Positions 1 to 8,427 of a DNA stretch of 34,449 nt are shown in pieces (the stretch's first letter is position 1; each line of letters begins with the position of its first letter). This DNA comes from Acidobacteriota bacterium (GTDB taxonomy: Bacteria; Acidobacteriota; Terriglobia; Terriglobales; Acidobacteriaceae), in contig JABDHA010000044.1 in NCBI GenBank assembly GCA_013285705.1, forward strand, positions 1-34,449, written 5' to 3'. The notes below the pieces were generated by a model. That model was not told the origin of the DNA. It made no database searches and saw only the letters and a program-made list of their open reading frames with translations. The position numbers and the translations under genes are program-made.

Positions 1-1
1 G

Positions 2-859
2 GGCGCAGGAAGTGTCACCGCCACCGAAAACTGGTGGGGATGCAACGCCGGACCGACGACCACCGGCGATGGCTGCGACCAGGCCGTGCTTTACGATCCG
101 TCGACCGGGAACATGACTGTCGCGCCGTATGCCCAGCTTGGCTTCACATCCGACGTCACATCAATCCCGTCGGGCGGAAGCATGAATCTCACAGTCGGCC
201 TGAACACTGATTCGAACGGCAATCCTATCACCGGCGCATTTCCCGCCGTAGCGGCCAACTATACGTATTCGTTCGACGTTACAGGCGTGACCGCAAGTCC
301 TGCGCTGGGCAAGGGAACATTCAATACGTCCGGCGTGGGCACTGCGGTTCTGACACCTTCGACGTCCGGTCCAGGGGAAGTCACTGTAGCCTTTGACAAT
401 CAGACCGATGCGATCAACTTCACGGCGCAAGCTAAAACTGGAACTTCGCTGCAAATAGCCGTAAGTCCCAGCACGACTTTCCTGTATGGACAGCCACCAA
501 CGTCAATCACCGTCCAGCTCAACCCAAGCAACGCGACTGGCATCACGGCAAGTGATTTCCAGGTGCTCGTAGACGGCTCAGCTTCCCTGGGAGGTAGTCC
601 ATTTGGGTTGACGTTAGTCGGTGCGAACCGCTATGCAATATCGGGTCCGTTTAACCTGTTGCCTCCGGGAGGGCATACTCTCAGAGTCAATTTCCTCGGT
701 ACTACGGCTTTCGCGCCGACCAATTCGAGCGCCGGGTTGACGGTCACATTGGGAGCAGTGAACATCGGCAATTCGATTACACCTCCGAACCCAGTCCAGG
801 GGCAAGGTGGGACAGTCAACGTGACCGTGACTGCGGTAGGCAGCGGAGCAGGACCTACA
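2..859 (+). pseudogene. C-terminal segment of a secreted beta-helix/Ig-like repeat protein, both ends missing
   Basis: The frame is open from the left edge, so the 5' end lies outside the window. The first residues include the NWWGCNAGP motif, which normally closes the right-handed beta-helix of CSLREA/polymorphic-outer-membrane-type proteins. Ig-like domains follow (about 125-455, 456-770 and the start of another near 771), rich in Thr, Ser, Val and Asn with no catalytic motif. The last domain begins as expected (VNVTVTAVGSGAGPT) and then stops resembling an Ig domain at about 857-862. From there the same frame stays open only because it is antisense to the minus-strand gene, ending in a stop at 1903. 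The natural 3' end is therefore absent. The domain order is what one expects to follow the minus-strand gene at 631-3297, so the two may be halves of one gene. Likely an extracellular or surface protein. Confidence 0.75.
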
Positions 860-3297
860 AGAATCGCGCCGCCAGCCGCGGTCGCAGAATTACTTAAAAA
901 ATTGGTGCTGGTGATGGTGGTTGCCGCTTCAGGCGACACGATTTCGCTCAATATACCACCGCCCCAGCGGCCGGCAGTGTTGCCGCTAACAACCGACGTG
1001 GCCAGAACAATGCCTGTGCCCGTGTCGAAGCCGCCGCCGTCCACGTCAGCGACATTCGAACTCACGGTTACACCAGTCAGTGTCGTTTGGGGTGTGCCGG
1101 TGCCTCGCCCTGTGAGAAAAAGTCCGCCTGCGGTTCCATCCGCACCTGTATCACTCGAGTTGACGCTTACCTGGGCGCGATTGGCGTTAAACACTGTATT
1201 CGTGGCTGACAGTGCCACAGATGGAAAAGCTATATATACGGCGCCCCCTTGTTCGGGCGTCGAATTATTCGAAATGCTGCCACCAGTCAGAGTTAACCTG
1301 CCAGTACCGCCGCCCGTCGAATTCTCAGCCCAGATACCGCCGCCAGCTCCCCAAAGAATTGTGCACTTCTCCACGCTCGAATTATTGAGGGTCAGATTTC
1401 CGGTGCCAAAAGCATCCCAGTTGATGCCGCCGCCAACGTTGTTCGTAAGTCCGCTGCTATTGGTGTTGACGTTGTTGCTGTTCTTGCCGTTTTCTATGAG
1501 CAGGTTTTCCAGCGTCACATCGAAGACGTTCGAACTGCCGCTCGGATTGAACGAGCCGAACGGCCCGGGATTGATGGTGAACACCGTATCGTTGTTATCC
1601 GCATCGATGACTACCCCGCCACCCGAAGTGCTCCCAATAATGGTCACCGGACCAAGAATCTCGAGATGCGTCACGCCGTTCCCGTTGGCGTCGATGGTGC
1701 CCGCCTGCCATGTCAGTGGATACGTGCCCGCTGGCACCATGATCGTGTCCGTCTCGCCCGCGCTGATGTTGTCTGCCGCATCAGCGTTCGCAAAGGTAAC
1801 GGCGTCGCGCAGCGTGCAGGCCTCGGGCCCGCCTTGCGTGCAGCGTGAGCCATCTCTCGTATCGGTGGTCGTGCCTATGTTGTCCGCCGCGACGTTCACG
1901 TAAAAGGTGTTGCCCGGGCTTGGCAGCACGATCTCCGGCGAGGGATCGTTGGCATGCAGCACCACGAGCCCGGGCCGTCCATCCGCGCTGACACGCATCG
2001 ATTGCGCCGCAATCACGCTGCCTGAGGGCGCGCTGCTGACAGCAATCCGGCTCTGTGCCGGCTGCGCCAACTCGGGTGCAGGCATGTTGTGGCTGATCAC
2101 TACGCGCTGCTGCTGCGAAGAATTGAGCACCACCACGTCGTCCATTCCGCTGCCCGAGAAACGGGAGCGCAGCAGAACCGGCACGTCGGAGCCGAAAGTA
2201 AGCATGCCTGCTTCGGCGTGGCTCTCGGCCTCAACCCAGGGCTCGCTGGCCGTATTGCCGGCCTGTTGCGCCAGTGACGGCGAGCCGGGATGCGCCAGCT
2301 GCAGGCGCCGTGCCGCTGCAATCTCCTGCGGAGTGTAGGGGCGTGCATCGAGGCCCTGATGGGCAAGGGTGATCAGCTTTCCGCTCGCAGTCACCACTGA
2401 AAGCTGCATCTGCGCATGGCGATCGAAGAGAAACTCGCCGGCCGTGACCGTTTTCACGCCGCTGACCGGCAGCGTTTCCAGCCTGCCTCCACCGCTGAGA
2501 GCATTCTTGCCGTGCAGCACCAGTAATTCGCCGCCGGCCACAATGGCCGTATCCGGAATGAAGTCCGCGTCGAGGTTTGCAACAGTCAACATAGTCGCCG
2601 CGCTGGGTAGCGAATAGGTTGCACTCATTGCCAAGCCCCTAGTGCCATAATTCAGGATTCCCAAGCCTGCACCGCGGCTTGATTCATAACCAACGATCAC
2701 GGCTTCCCCAGGCGTCGGGGCTCCCGGGCGATAGGCAGCCAGCGCCGTAATTGTTCCTGGGAGCGTAACGGAAACAGGCTGCGGCAAAAATGTTCCCTGG
2801 CCGGTTCCGAGCATTACATACAATACGCCACTCCCCTGCGATCCATAGACCACGTCGAGGTGACCGTCACCATTTACATCGGCTGAAACCATCAGGCTGG
2901 GTTGTGTCTTCAGCGGGACCATCTTCGACGACTGGAGAAAAGCATCGGAATACTCATGCCTGCCGGCAGCCAACCAGCTGGTCTGGGTCTGCGGTGCAAT
3001 AGCATCGAGGTTGCCACGAAGCAAAGCTATCGAACCACCCTTTTGCAAGCCATACCCGATAACAAGATCATCAACCCCGTCTTCGTCGAAATCACCCGAC
3101 ACCATAGCGAGCGGACGCGGCTGTTCTCCGGAAAATTGAATATGGAGTGAATGGCTCTGCTGCGACGGCTCAGACGACGAGATGCGTCTCTGTCCCAGGG
3201 CTGCATTCTGGGCGAGTTGAATACATGTCAAGATGAAGAGCAGCGTAAGAGAGACGCGGGAAAACATTGGGTAGGAAAACAGTCGCGACGCGCGCAT
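631..3297 (-). pseudogene. N-terminal part of a secreted FG-GAP/CSLREA beta-helix protein with a chimeric 3' end
   Basis: ATG at 3297 is preceded by a good ribosome site (GGAGG, about 8 nt upstream). A signal peptide covers about residues 1-35 (hydrophobic LTLLFILTCIQLA, then Ala-rich). FG-GAP/VCBS-type repeats follow, with calcium-loop-like DFDEDGVDDLVIG (about 69-81) and DVNGDGHLDVV (about 140-150). A CSLREA-like motif lies near residues 480-515 (DTRDGSRCTQGG...CTLRDAVTFANA). Next come Asn/Gly/Thr-rich beta-helix turns of the NSATAAGG type up to about residue 812. After GGAIL (near position 860) the protein loses the pattern, because the frame is now antisense to the plus-strand Ig-like fragment; the stop at 631 is accidental. 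Real coding sequence therefore spans about 860-3297. Family members are large secreted or surface proteins of unknown function. The family call is firm; whether the break is biological is not known. Confidence 0.75.
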
Positions 3298-3555
3298 TGA
3301 TTAACCTCCAGCATTCCCGCGAAGATGAACCTTGCGAGGGTGAAATCCGATAGCAGCAACTAGAAACTGACGGCAAAGAAATAACTACCAGAGTAGCCGG
3401 AAACAATTAGTTCTTAGTGCGCAAATCCTTTCTGCTGGTGAATGGAAAGGTATCCGCAATTTGTAGACGGCTTAGTAAACCAGTGAAAGTCTCCCTTAGC
3501 CGGGAAGTATTGTCAACGCAATTTTCTTGCGTGAATAAAGTGATCCTGCCCGCAG

Positions 3556-3873
3556 CTAAGTCGAGTCGGGCAGAGCGCCGGCTGTGTTAATGAAACGTGA
3601 AAACGCCGCTTCATAGCGCATACCCACTTCATCCGGTCCGATGGGTACCAGAAACAACTCACACTCTTGCATCTGCGGATGAACGAGCTTGTACAGACCT
3701 TGCTGAAGCCATGGTGAAGGGGTCCCTGTGAATATGAGAGAAAATTGCTCCAACTGCGCGCTGGAATGGTCGTTGACCTCTGTCAATTCCAGTTCGTAGT
3801 TCTCCGTTTGCGCGACTCGGAAACGAGTGTGACGATGCGGGGCAAAATCCACAATGGTAAGTCTTTCCGCCAT
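3556..3873 (-). CDS. DUF6916 family protein
   Basis: A 105-residue protein with no signal peptide or membrane segment. The sequence (MAERLTIVDFAPHRHTRFRV..., then ...ELELTEVNDHSS...FSLIFTGTP..., and ...GLYKLVHPQMQECELFLVPIG near the end) matches my memory of the DUF6916 family, small proteins found beside tail-collar (MdpB-like) genes. The function is unknown. Its ATG follows directly on the TGA of the upstream GNAT gene with no intervening base, so it is probably translationally coupled and is the last gene of a five-gene operon. The conserved ending, in which the fold binds or presents something to the collar proteins, cannot be judged from sequence. The assignment rests on sequence pattern and context, not on a search. 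Confidence 0.75.
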   Translation of the reverse strand: MAERLTIVDFAPHRHTRFRVAQTENYELELTEVNDHSSAQLEQFSLIFTGTPSPWLQQGLYKLVHPQMQECELFLVPIGPDEVGMRYEAAFSRFINTAGALPDST

Positions 3874-4371
3874 TCAAAACCTTTCTAGCAGCCGCGAGGG
3901 AGCCGTCCATTCCATCTGCGCGTACATTGGGTCTGCGCTGGCTCGCACAAACCCGAGTCGTTGATAAAGCCGGATTGCTCGGTTGCCTTGCAGTACCTGC
4001 AGACGCAAAGCGCGGCCCTGCCTCTCGCACTCTTGCAACAACTGGCGCAGCAGCATGGTGCCGATACCGCGGTTTCTGTACACTCCGAGCAACGCAATGT
4101 CGATCAGGCGCGTTATTGTAGCGTTCTGCGCTATCAGTATGCGTCCTATGGTTGCGGTATCCAGACAGATGATGCGATCGGTTGCATCAGGGAAGCCTGC
4201 GCGATACGACCTGCATTGCGCATCAAACTGCATGCGCAGGAATAATTCCTGCTGCTCCGGAGGCCAGCCCCACGCACCTGTTTCCTGACTGCGTACATCG
4301 CAATACAGTCGAGCAAGGAACTCCGCATCTTCAGGAACTGCGTCCCGTAAGGCAATCTCTCTCTCGGTCAT
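3874..4371 (-). CDS. GNAT-family N-acetyltransferase
   Basis: A protein of 165 residues counted from the ATG at 4371. A TTG at 4410 in the same frame would add 13 residues but overlaps the preceding gene, so the ATG five bases after that gene's stop is preferred. The fold reads as a single GNAT domain: an N-terminal beta-alpha unit (IALRDAVPEDAEFLARLY), a central strand region (RLIDIALLGVYRNRGIG), and the acetyl-CoA pyrophosphate loop in which RNRGIG fits the Q/R-x-x-G-x-G/A pattern, then MLLRQLLQECERQG and a final NRAIRLYQRLGF motif. It should transfer an acetyl group from acetyl-CoA to an amine; the substrate is unknown. Its place between the tail-collar genes and DUF6916 suggests it modifies one of the operon's own proteins, which is inference. 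Confidence 0.88.
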   Translation of the reverse strand: MTEREIALRDAVPEDAEFLARLYCDVRSQETGAWGWPPEQQELFLRMQFDAQCRSYRAGFPDATDRIICLDTATIGRILIAQNATITRLIDIALLGVYRNRGIGTMLLRQLLQECERQGRALRLQVLQGNRAIRLYQRLGFVRASADPMYAQMEWTAPSRLLERF

Positions 4372-4375
4372 GCGC

Positions 4376-4906
4376 CTAGGAACGTGGTGGGAAAATCCCT
4401 TGGAGAGCAATCACAAAATTCAGCGTCAGATATGGCGGCATATTGTTATGCGGCTGATTGCCACCCGTTGGACTTACCGCCCGCTGCATCAACTGAACCG
4501 CGTTCTGCGCAGATGCCGGTGCATACGCAGGCGCTTTTCCGCGACCACCCCCGCCGAAAGTCACTGTAGGACCCGGGGTGCCTGCATTGCTGACCGCCGC
4601 ATTCTTTGCCGCGTGCATATGCGCGGGCATCTGGGATACCAGCAGCGTCACTGCTGTTTCACCGCCGACCTCTCCCATAATGCGGGGAGTGAGCCCGGCG
4701 CCATTTCCCTGATTCATGGGAGCGCTGCCCTGTAGATTCGGCAGCGCAAAGGTCGACGTGCCATTCCCGCCATAGTATGTGCCAATAAGCGAGAAAAGAG
4801 CCGTATTTTGCGAAATAGCGAGAAGCTGCCCGTTACATAATGCCCAGCCGAGGGGAGCAAAGTCGAACGGTACGATCCGGATTTCTCCTACAAATTGATC
4901 AGCCAT
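4376..4906 (-). CDS. Tail-collar domain protein (MdpB-like), third in operon
   Basis: A 176-residue protein with the pattern of the phage tail collar domain (PF07484) as found in bacterial microcystin-dependent protein (MdpB) homologues. The N-terminus reads VGEIRIVPFDFAPLGWALCN, then LFSLIGTYYGGNGTSTFALP, NLQG, a Gly-rich link, PAHMHAA, and a C-terminal NNMPPYLTLNFVIALQGIFP. There is no signal peptide. It is the most distal of three paralogues (4376-4906, 4925-5428, 5456-5977) with gaps of only 18 and 27 bases, pointing to tandem duplication and one transcript. AGGAGA lies about 11 bases before the ATG. In phages the collar domain trimerises at the tip of a short tail fibre. Stand-alone bacterial copies have no settled role, and no other phage structural gene is present here. 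Confidence 0.88.
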   Translation of the reverse strand: MADQFVGEIRIVPFDFAPLGWALCNGQLLAISQNTALFSLIGTYYGGNGTSTFALPNLQGSAPMNQGNGAGLTPRIMGEVGGETAVTLLVSQMPAHMHAAKNAAVSNAGTPGPTVTFGGGGRGKAPAYAPASAQNAVQLMQRAVSPTGGNQPHNNMPPYLTLNFVIALQGIFPPRS

Positions 4907-4924
4907 AGAGCAAACTTTCTCCTG

Positions 4925-5428
4925 TCAGTTTCGCGATGGAAAAATTCCCTGAAGAGCGATGACAAAATTCAGCGTCAGATACGGCGGCATATTGTCGTGG
5001 GGTTGTCCTCCGCCGGCCATGGCCACAGTGGCCGGGCTCATGGTCGTGTTAGGAGGCGGCTGCGTGTTGTAAGGATTTGCCGTGGACGTCGCCCAGGTGT
5101 TGTTCGTAGCAGCTGGCGAAGTAGCAGTCGTCGATACCCCTTGCGCGGTGTGGGTATGGGAAGGCATTTCCGGCACAGTTAGCGTGTGCGCTGCCTCACC
5201 TCCGGCATTTCCGAGATTGAACCCATTCCCCTGGTGCACCGGCATGCTTGCCTGCAGATTTGGAAGCTTGAAGGTGGTAATGCCATCGCCTCCGTATGTT
5301 GTTCCCAATAGCGCAAATAAGGCCTGATTTTGATTGATGGAAAGAGTCTGCCCGTTGCAGAGCGCCCACCCTCTGGGTGCAAAGTTAAAACTTACAATTC
5401 TGATTTCCGAAAGATAGGGTGTTCCCAT
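4925..5428 (-). CDS. Tail-collar domain protein (MdpB-like), second in operon
   Basis: A protein of 167 residues, paralogous over its whole length to its two neighbours. It has the same opening (LSEIRIVSFNFAPRGWALCN), the same NQALFALLGTTYGGDGITTF core, a PVHQGNGFN segment, the MPSHTH motif and the HDNMPPYLTLNFVIALQGIFP ending. The middle (about residues 95-135) is the variable part, rich in Thr, Asn and Pro, as expected if the conserved ends form the collar fold and the middle forms an exposed loop. There is no leader peptide. The start codon has a weak AGGT about 7 bases upstream, and a stronger GGAGGAAG lies further away. It probably assembles with its paralogues as homo- or hetero-trimers; that is inference from phage collar structures. 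Confidence 0.88.
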   Translation of the reverse strand: MGTPYLSEIRIVSFNFAPRGWALCNGQTLSINQNQALFALLGTTYGGDGITTFKLPNLQASMPVHQGNGFNLGNAGGEAAHTLTVPEMPSHTHTAQGVSTTATSPAATNNTWATSTANPYNTQPPPNTTMSPATVAMAGGGQPHDNMPPYLTLNFVIALQGIFPSRN

Positions 5429-5455
5429 AATGTACCTGTACTTTCTTCCTCCGGG

Positions 5456-5977
5456 TTAATTCTGGCTCGGGAAAACGCCAAAAAGAGAAATGATGAAATT
5501 CACCACCAGGAATGGCGGCACATTATCGTGTGCCTGGCCGCCGCCAGAAGCTAGTATCGCGCTGGGATCCATTGAGTCTGCTGGTGTTTCCGTCGAAAAC
5601 TGTTCCAGCGTAGACCCCGCCCACAGTCCGCCCGAGGGGCTAGGCTGTGTACCGCTATTTACGCCTTGCGCCGCTACCAAAGGGTGCGTGTGCGCGGGAA
5701 CCTGGCTCGTTGTAAGCGTCACGTTCTCGGAGCCCGATATCTGCCCGATCACAAGAGGGCCTGATGAACCATTGCTGCCCTGGTGGAATGGGATGCGCCC
5801 CTGCAAGTTAGGAAGATTGAAGGTATTGATGCCATCTCCGCCATAGGTTGTGCCGATGAGGTTGAACAACACTTCGTTCTGCGCAATGGACAATGTCTGT
5901 CCATTGCACAATGCCCAGTTCTGTGGAGCGAAATTGAACCCCACCATTCGTATTTCACCTACATACGGCTCACTCAT
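5456..5977 (-). CDS. Tail-collar domain protein (MdpB-like), first in operon
   Basis: A 173-residue protein and the promoter-proximal member of the three collar paralogues. Conserved blocks are VGEIRMVGFNFAPQNWALCN, LFNLIGTTYGGDGINTFNLP, NLQGRIPFHQG, VPAHTH and DNVPPFLVVNFIISLFGVFP. It is the most diverged at the C-terminus (VVNFIISLFGVFP instead of TLNFVIALQGIFP), so the duplication that gave the other two copies may be the younger one. GGAGAC lies about 9 bases before the ATG. The promoter must lie in the 298-bp region up to 6275, which it shares with the divergent kinase-like gene. Confidence 0.88.
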   Translation of the reverse strand: MSEPYVGEIRMVGFNFAPQNWALCNGQTLSIAQNEVLFNLIGTTYGGDGINTFNLPNLQGRIPFHQGSNGSSGPLVIGQISGSENVTLTTSQVPAHTHPLVAAQGVNSGTQPSPSGGLWAGSTLEQFSTETPADSMDPSAILASGGGQAHDNVPPFLVVNFIISLFGVFPSQN

Positions 5978-6275
5978 TTCAAGTCTCCGGTGTTAAGGAA
6001 ATCATTGAGCTGACTTATGCGGGCGCAGAAAAACCTCTGCAGAGCATCGCAGCTCCAATAATTTAAACGATAAAAACCAAGGCCGAGAGATACAGTTACG
6101 AGTTTCCTCGTCCTCTACCTCAGAGATCGAAGAAATCGCTGCGCACCACAATATAGTGAAATGCATAAAACCGCCAACAAATTATTTCGAATTCGACAAT
6201 GCATAGTGTGAATAAACACTAATGTAATACTGCGAAGCTCTAACGCAGTGACCGGCCCTTCTGTGCATACTCTGA
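5978..6275. other. AT-rich divergent intergenic region between the collar operon and the HprK-like gene
   Basis: No open reading frame here looks like a gene. The stretch is visibly richer in A and T than its surroundings. It holds a small perfect dyad (TAGTGT at 6204-6209 and ACACTA at 6216-6221), which could be an operator for either divergent unit. I could not pick promoter hexamers with confidence. I looked for a short precursor-peptide gene because the adjacent kinase seems to carry a PqqD-like domain, and found none that is convincing. Confidence 0.5.
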
Positions 6276-7463
6276 ATGAAGCGAAATTTCCTCATGGAAG
6301 AAATAACGGATATGATTTGTAGTTTCCGTCGAATCACAACCACTTGCGCACGGCAGTGGCTTTACCTGCTCGATGATCAAGGAATCGTGTATTCAGAAGC
6401 CCAGAATCGTTTTGCCGGTCTTGATGCTGCTGGAGTCGCCGCATATCGAGCATTCGATGCAGGGGCGCTCTTGGAGGACCTGAGATTCATTCATGGGAAC
6501 AGAGCATCATCGGCGTCCGACGACGGACTGAAAGCCATTTACGCGTTATCTCGGGGCAATTTCCCATCCGAGGATGCTCGCTGGGATTGCCCGATCGTTG
6601 ATAAGCCCAGGGCCTCGAATATCGACATCCACAACATTCCAGTACTTCTCGAATATCCCGCTGGGCCACTTGAGGATCTTTGCCGCGACTACTTCCGGAA
6701 TTGTCATGCAACCATGCAACCTGCCCGATGCCATCTGTCAGCACAGCGTGAGGAAGATGGCTGGACCATCTATGCCAACGGTCGTGAGCTTTTGTCTTCA
6801 TTACGTGATGGACAAATCGGGCTGGGCCTGCTGCACTCTGCACGGTCCCTGCTCTACGCCGAAGCAGAATATGATATTGCCTTCCATGCAGCTATGGTGG
6901 CCGACCGCGATTGTGGGGTAATGCTTTGTGCTCCACGCGAGGCCGGAAAAAGCACCTTGGCGGCTTATCTTATGGCCCATGGCTTCGACCTCTTGACGGA
7001 TGAGCCTGCCCTCCTGAAGCTCGATACAGGCTCCGTTGCATCCCTTCGCTTGCCTGTGGCATTAAAAGAAGGAAGCTGGACCGTGCTCCAACATGATTGG
7101 CCGCAACTCTCTCGTGCACCCATTCACATTCGTTCCGATGGTATGAAGATACGCCTGCTCCATCCGCTAGAGACGGGCTTCTCAGCTCATTCACGAAAGC
7201 TCACGCACATCTTCTTTCCACACTACCACCCAGCATCTGTGCCACATGCAGAGAGATTGTCTCCGCTTCACACTCTCAATCTCCTCAATGAAGGAGGCAT
7301 GTTGCTTGGAAAGTATTTTGACCGGTATAGGTTCGAGGCATTTTTGAGATTGGTATCTGTAATTCCGGCCTATACGATTCGATATGCATCGCTCAGAGAA
7401 GCGCTGCATATGATTCATGATCTGTCTTTGCCGATCGAATCTTCAAGAGATCTACCTTCATAA
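6276..7463 (+). CDS. HprK-like P-loop kinase with a possible PqqD-like N-terminal domain
   Basis: A 395-residue soluble protein. The central part resembles the HPr kinase/phosphorylase fold: a P-loop at about 219-227 (APREAGKST, with the catalytic GKST) followed by an acidic motif at about 239-243 (LLTDE) in the place of the HprK Walker-B-like DD. Residues about 25-70 (LYLLDDQGIVYSEAQNRF... AAYRAFDAGALLEDL) have the shape of a PqqD-type peptide-binding domain. Such PqqD/HprK combinations occur in peptide-modification clusters, but no precursor peptide, radical-SAM or cyclase gene is visible here. The start is uncertain: ATGs at 6276, 6294 and 6312 all lack a strong ribosome site. It diverges from the tail-collar operon, so a functional link is possible but unproven. 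The substrate is unknown. I am confident of the P-loop and less so of the N-terminal domain. Confidence 0.7.
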   Translation: MKRNFLMEEITDMICSFRRITTTCARQWLYLLDDQGIVYSEAQNRFAGLDAAGVAAYRAFDAGALLEDLRFIHGNRASSASDDGLKAIYALSRGNFPSEDARWDCPIVDKPRASNIDIHNIPVLLEYPAGPLEDLCRDYFRNCHATMQPARCHLSAQREEDGWTIYANGRELLSSLRDGQIGLGLLHSARSLLYAEAEYDIAFHAAMVADRDCGVMLCAPREAGKSTLAAYLMAHGFDLLTDEPALLKLDTGSVASLRLPVALKEGSWTVLQHDWPQLSRAPIHIRSDGMKIRLLHPLETGFSAHSRKLTHIFFPHYHPASVPHAERLSPLHTLNLLNEGGMLLGKYFDRYRFEAFLRLVSVIPAYTIRYASLREALHMIHDLSLPIESSRDLPS

Positions 7464-7674
7464 CCTTTGATATCCGCCTTGCTTAGTTATCGAATGAAAA
7501 CACCTCTGCCAACGAGGGCGCGGAGCTTGTACCCTGAGCAAACGATGTGCTTCGCAAGCATTGTGCAGCGATTGGCGTAAAAACTCTGGTTCAGAGAATT
7601 TAAAAGCAAGAAATGGAGTGTTTCTGACTGGGTTTCTCGTTAGCTTGTCTTCATGAGGATCGGGAAGTAGATCA

Positions 7675-8427
7675 ATGAATACATCGACGAGAAATAGAGA
7701 CGCAATCACGATTCCCGCAGAGTGGGCAGCCGCACGCGTCAACGCCATCGACTGGCAGCGCATTTCGAAGGAATTTGACGCGCAAGGAAACGCGATACTT
7801 CCGCGCATTCTATCTCCCGAGGAATGCCAGGCGATTGCCGGTCTATACCTCAACGACAGCCTCTTTCGCAGCCGCGTTGTTATGGGACGACATGGCTTCG
7901 GGCGCGGAGAGTACAAGTATTTCAGCTATCCGCTGCCAGGGATAATTCAAGAGCTTCGTACTGCGCTGTATTCTCGTCTCGCGCCTGTAGCCAACCGCTG
8001 GAATGCGGCGATGAACATCGACGTGCGCTATCCCGAGAGACACGCTGAATTCGTTCAGCGATGCCATGACGCAGGACAGCATCGGCCTACGCCCCTGCTC
8101 CTCCAATACAGCGAAGGTGATTACAACTGCCTTCATCAGGATCTCTATGGTGAACACGTTTTCCCCTTACAAGTAGCCATCCTGTTGTCGGAACCCAACA
8201 GAGATTTCACGGGTGGAGAATTCGTGCTCACCGAACAGCGTCCGCGTATGCAGTCGCGGCCTGAAGTTGTGCCATTACGACAAGGAGATGCTGTAGTTTT
8301 TGCGGTGCATCATCGCCCGGTGCAAGGAACGCGCGGTACATATCGCGTCAACTTGAGACATGGCGTCAGCCGTCTGCGTTCCGGGCAACGACACACGGTG
8401 GGCATCATTTTCCATGACGCCCAATGA
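7675..8427 (+). CDS. 2OG-Fe(II) dioxygenase in an alkylation-repair operon
   Basis: A 250-residue protein of the prolyl-4-hydroxylase-like 2-oxoglutarate/Fe(II) superfamily. The iron triad is visible: His154 and Asp156 in CLHQD, and the distal His229 in NLRHGVSRL, with Arg239 ten residues later as the probable 2OG-carboxylate ligand. The sequence is not that of AlkB; it lacks the AlkB nucleotide-recognition lid. It resembles an uncharacterised group (COG3826-like) that I recall beside ada genes. The ATGA overlap with the Ada-AlkA gene (8424-8427) shows translational coupling. The inferred role is an oxidative demethylation or hydroxylation step in the response to methylating agents; the substrate is unknown. 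The 211 bp in front hold no gene, and the promoter should be there. Confidence 0.85.
   Translation: MNTSTRNRDAITIPAEWAAARVNAIDWQRISKEFDAQGNAILPRILSPEECQAIAGLYLNDSLFRSRVVMGRHGFGRGEYKYFSYPLPGIIQELRTALYSRLAPVANRWNAAMNIDVRYPERHAEFVQRCHDAGQHRPTPLLLQYSEGDYNCLHQDLYGEHVFPLQVAILLSEPNRDFTGGEFVLTEQRPRMQSRPEVVPLRQGDAVVFAVHHRPVQGTRGTYRVNLRHGVSRLRSGQRHTVGIIFHDAQ

Noticed and set aside
631..856. Last 75 codons of the minus-strand frame
   Set aside because: They are antisense to an Ig-like domain and do not belong to the beta-helix protein.
860..1903. Continuation of the left-edge plus-strand frame for a further 350 codons
   Set aside because: It is antisense to the FG-GAP/CSLREA gene, Pro/Val-rich and domain-free; it is open only because of base composition.
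3451..3516. TTGACA (minus strand, at 3511-3516) as a promoter for the FG-GAP gene
   Set aside because: The -35 is perfect, but the expected -10 place reads GAGACT, so I could not support a promoter.
4372..4410. TTG at 4410 as start of the GNAT gene
   Set aside because: It overlaps the previous gene, has no ribosome site, and adds residues outside the GNAT domain.
3556..5977. Prophage or phage-tail-like particle based on the tail-collar genes
   Set aside because: No sheath, tube, baseplate, capsid, lysis or integrase gene is present; stand-alone collar proteins are common in bacterial chromosomes.
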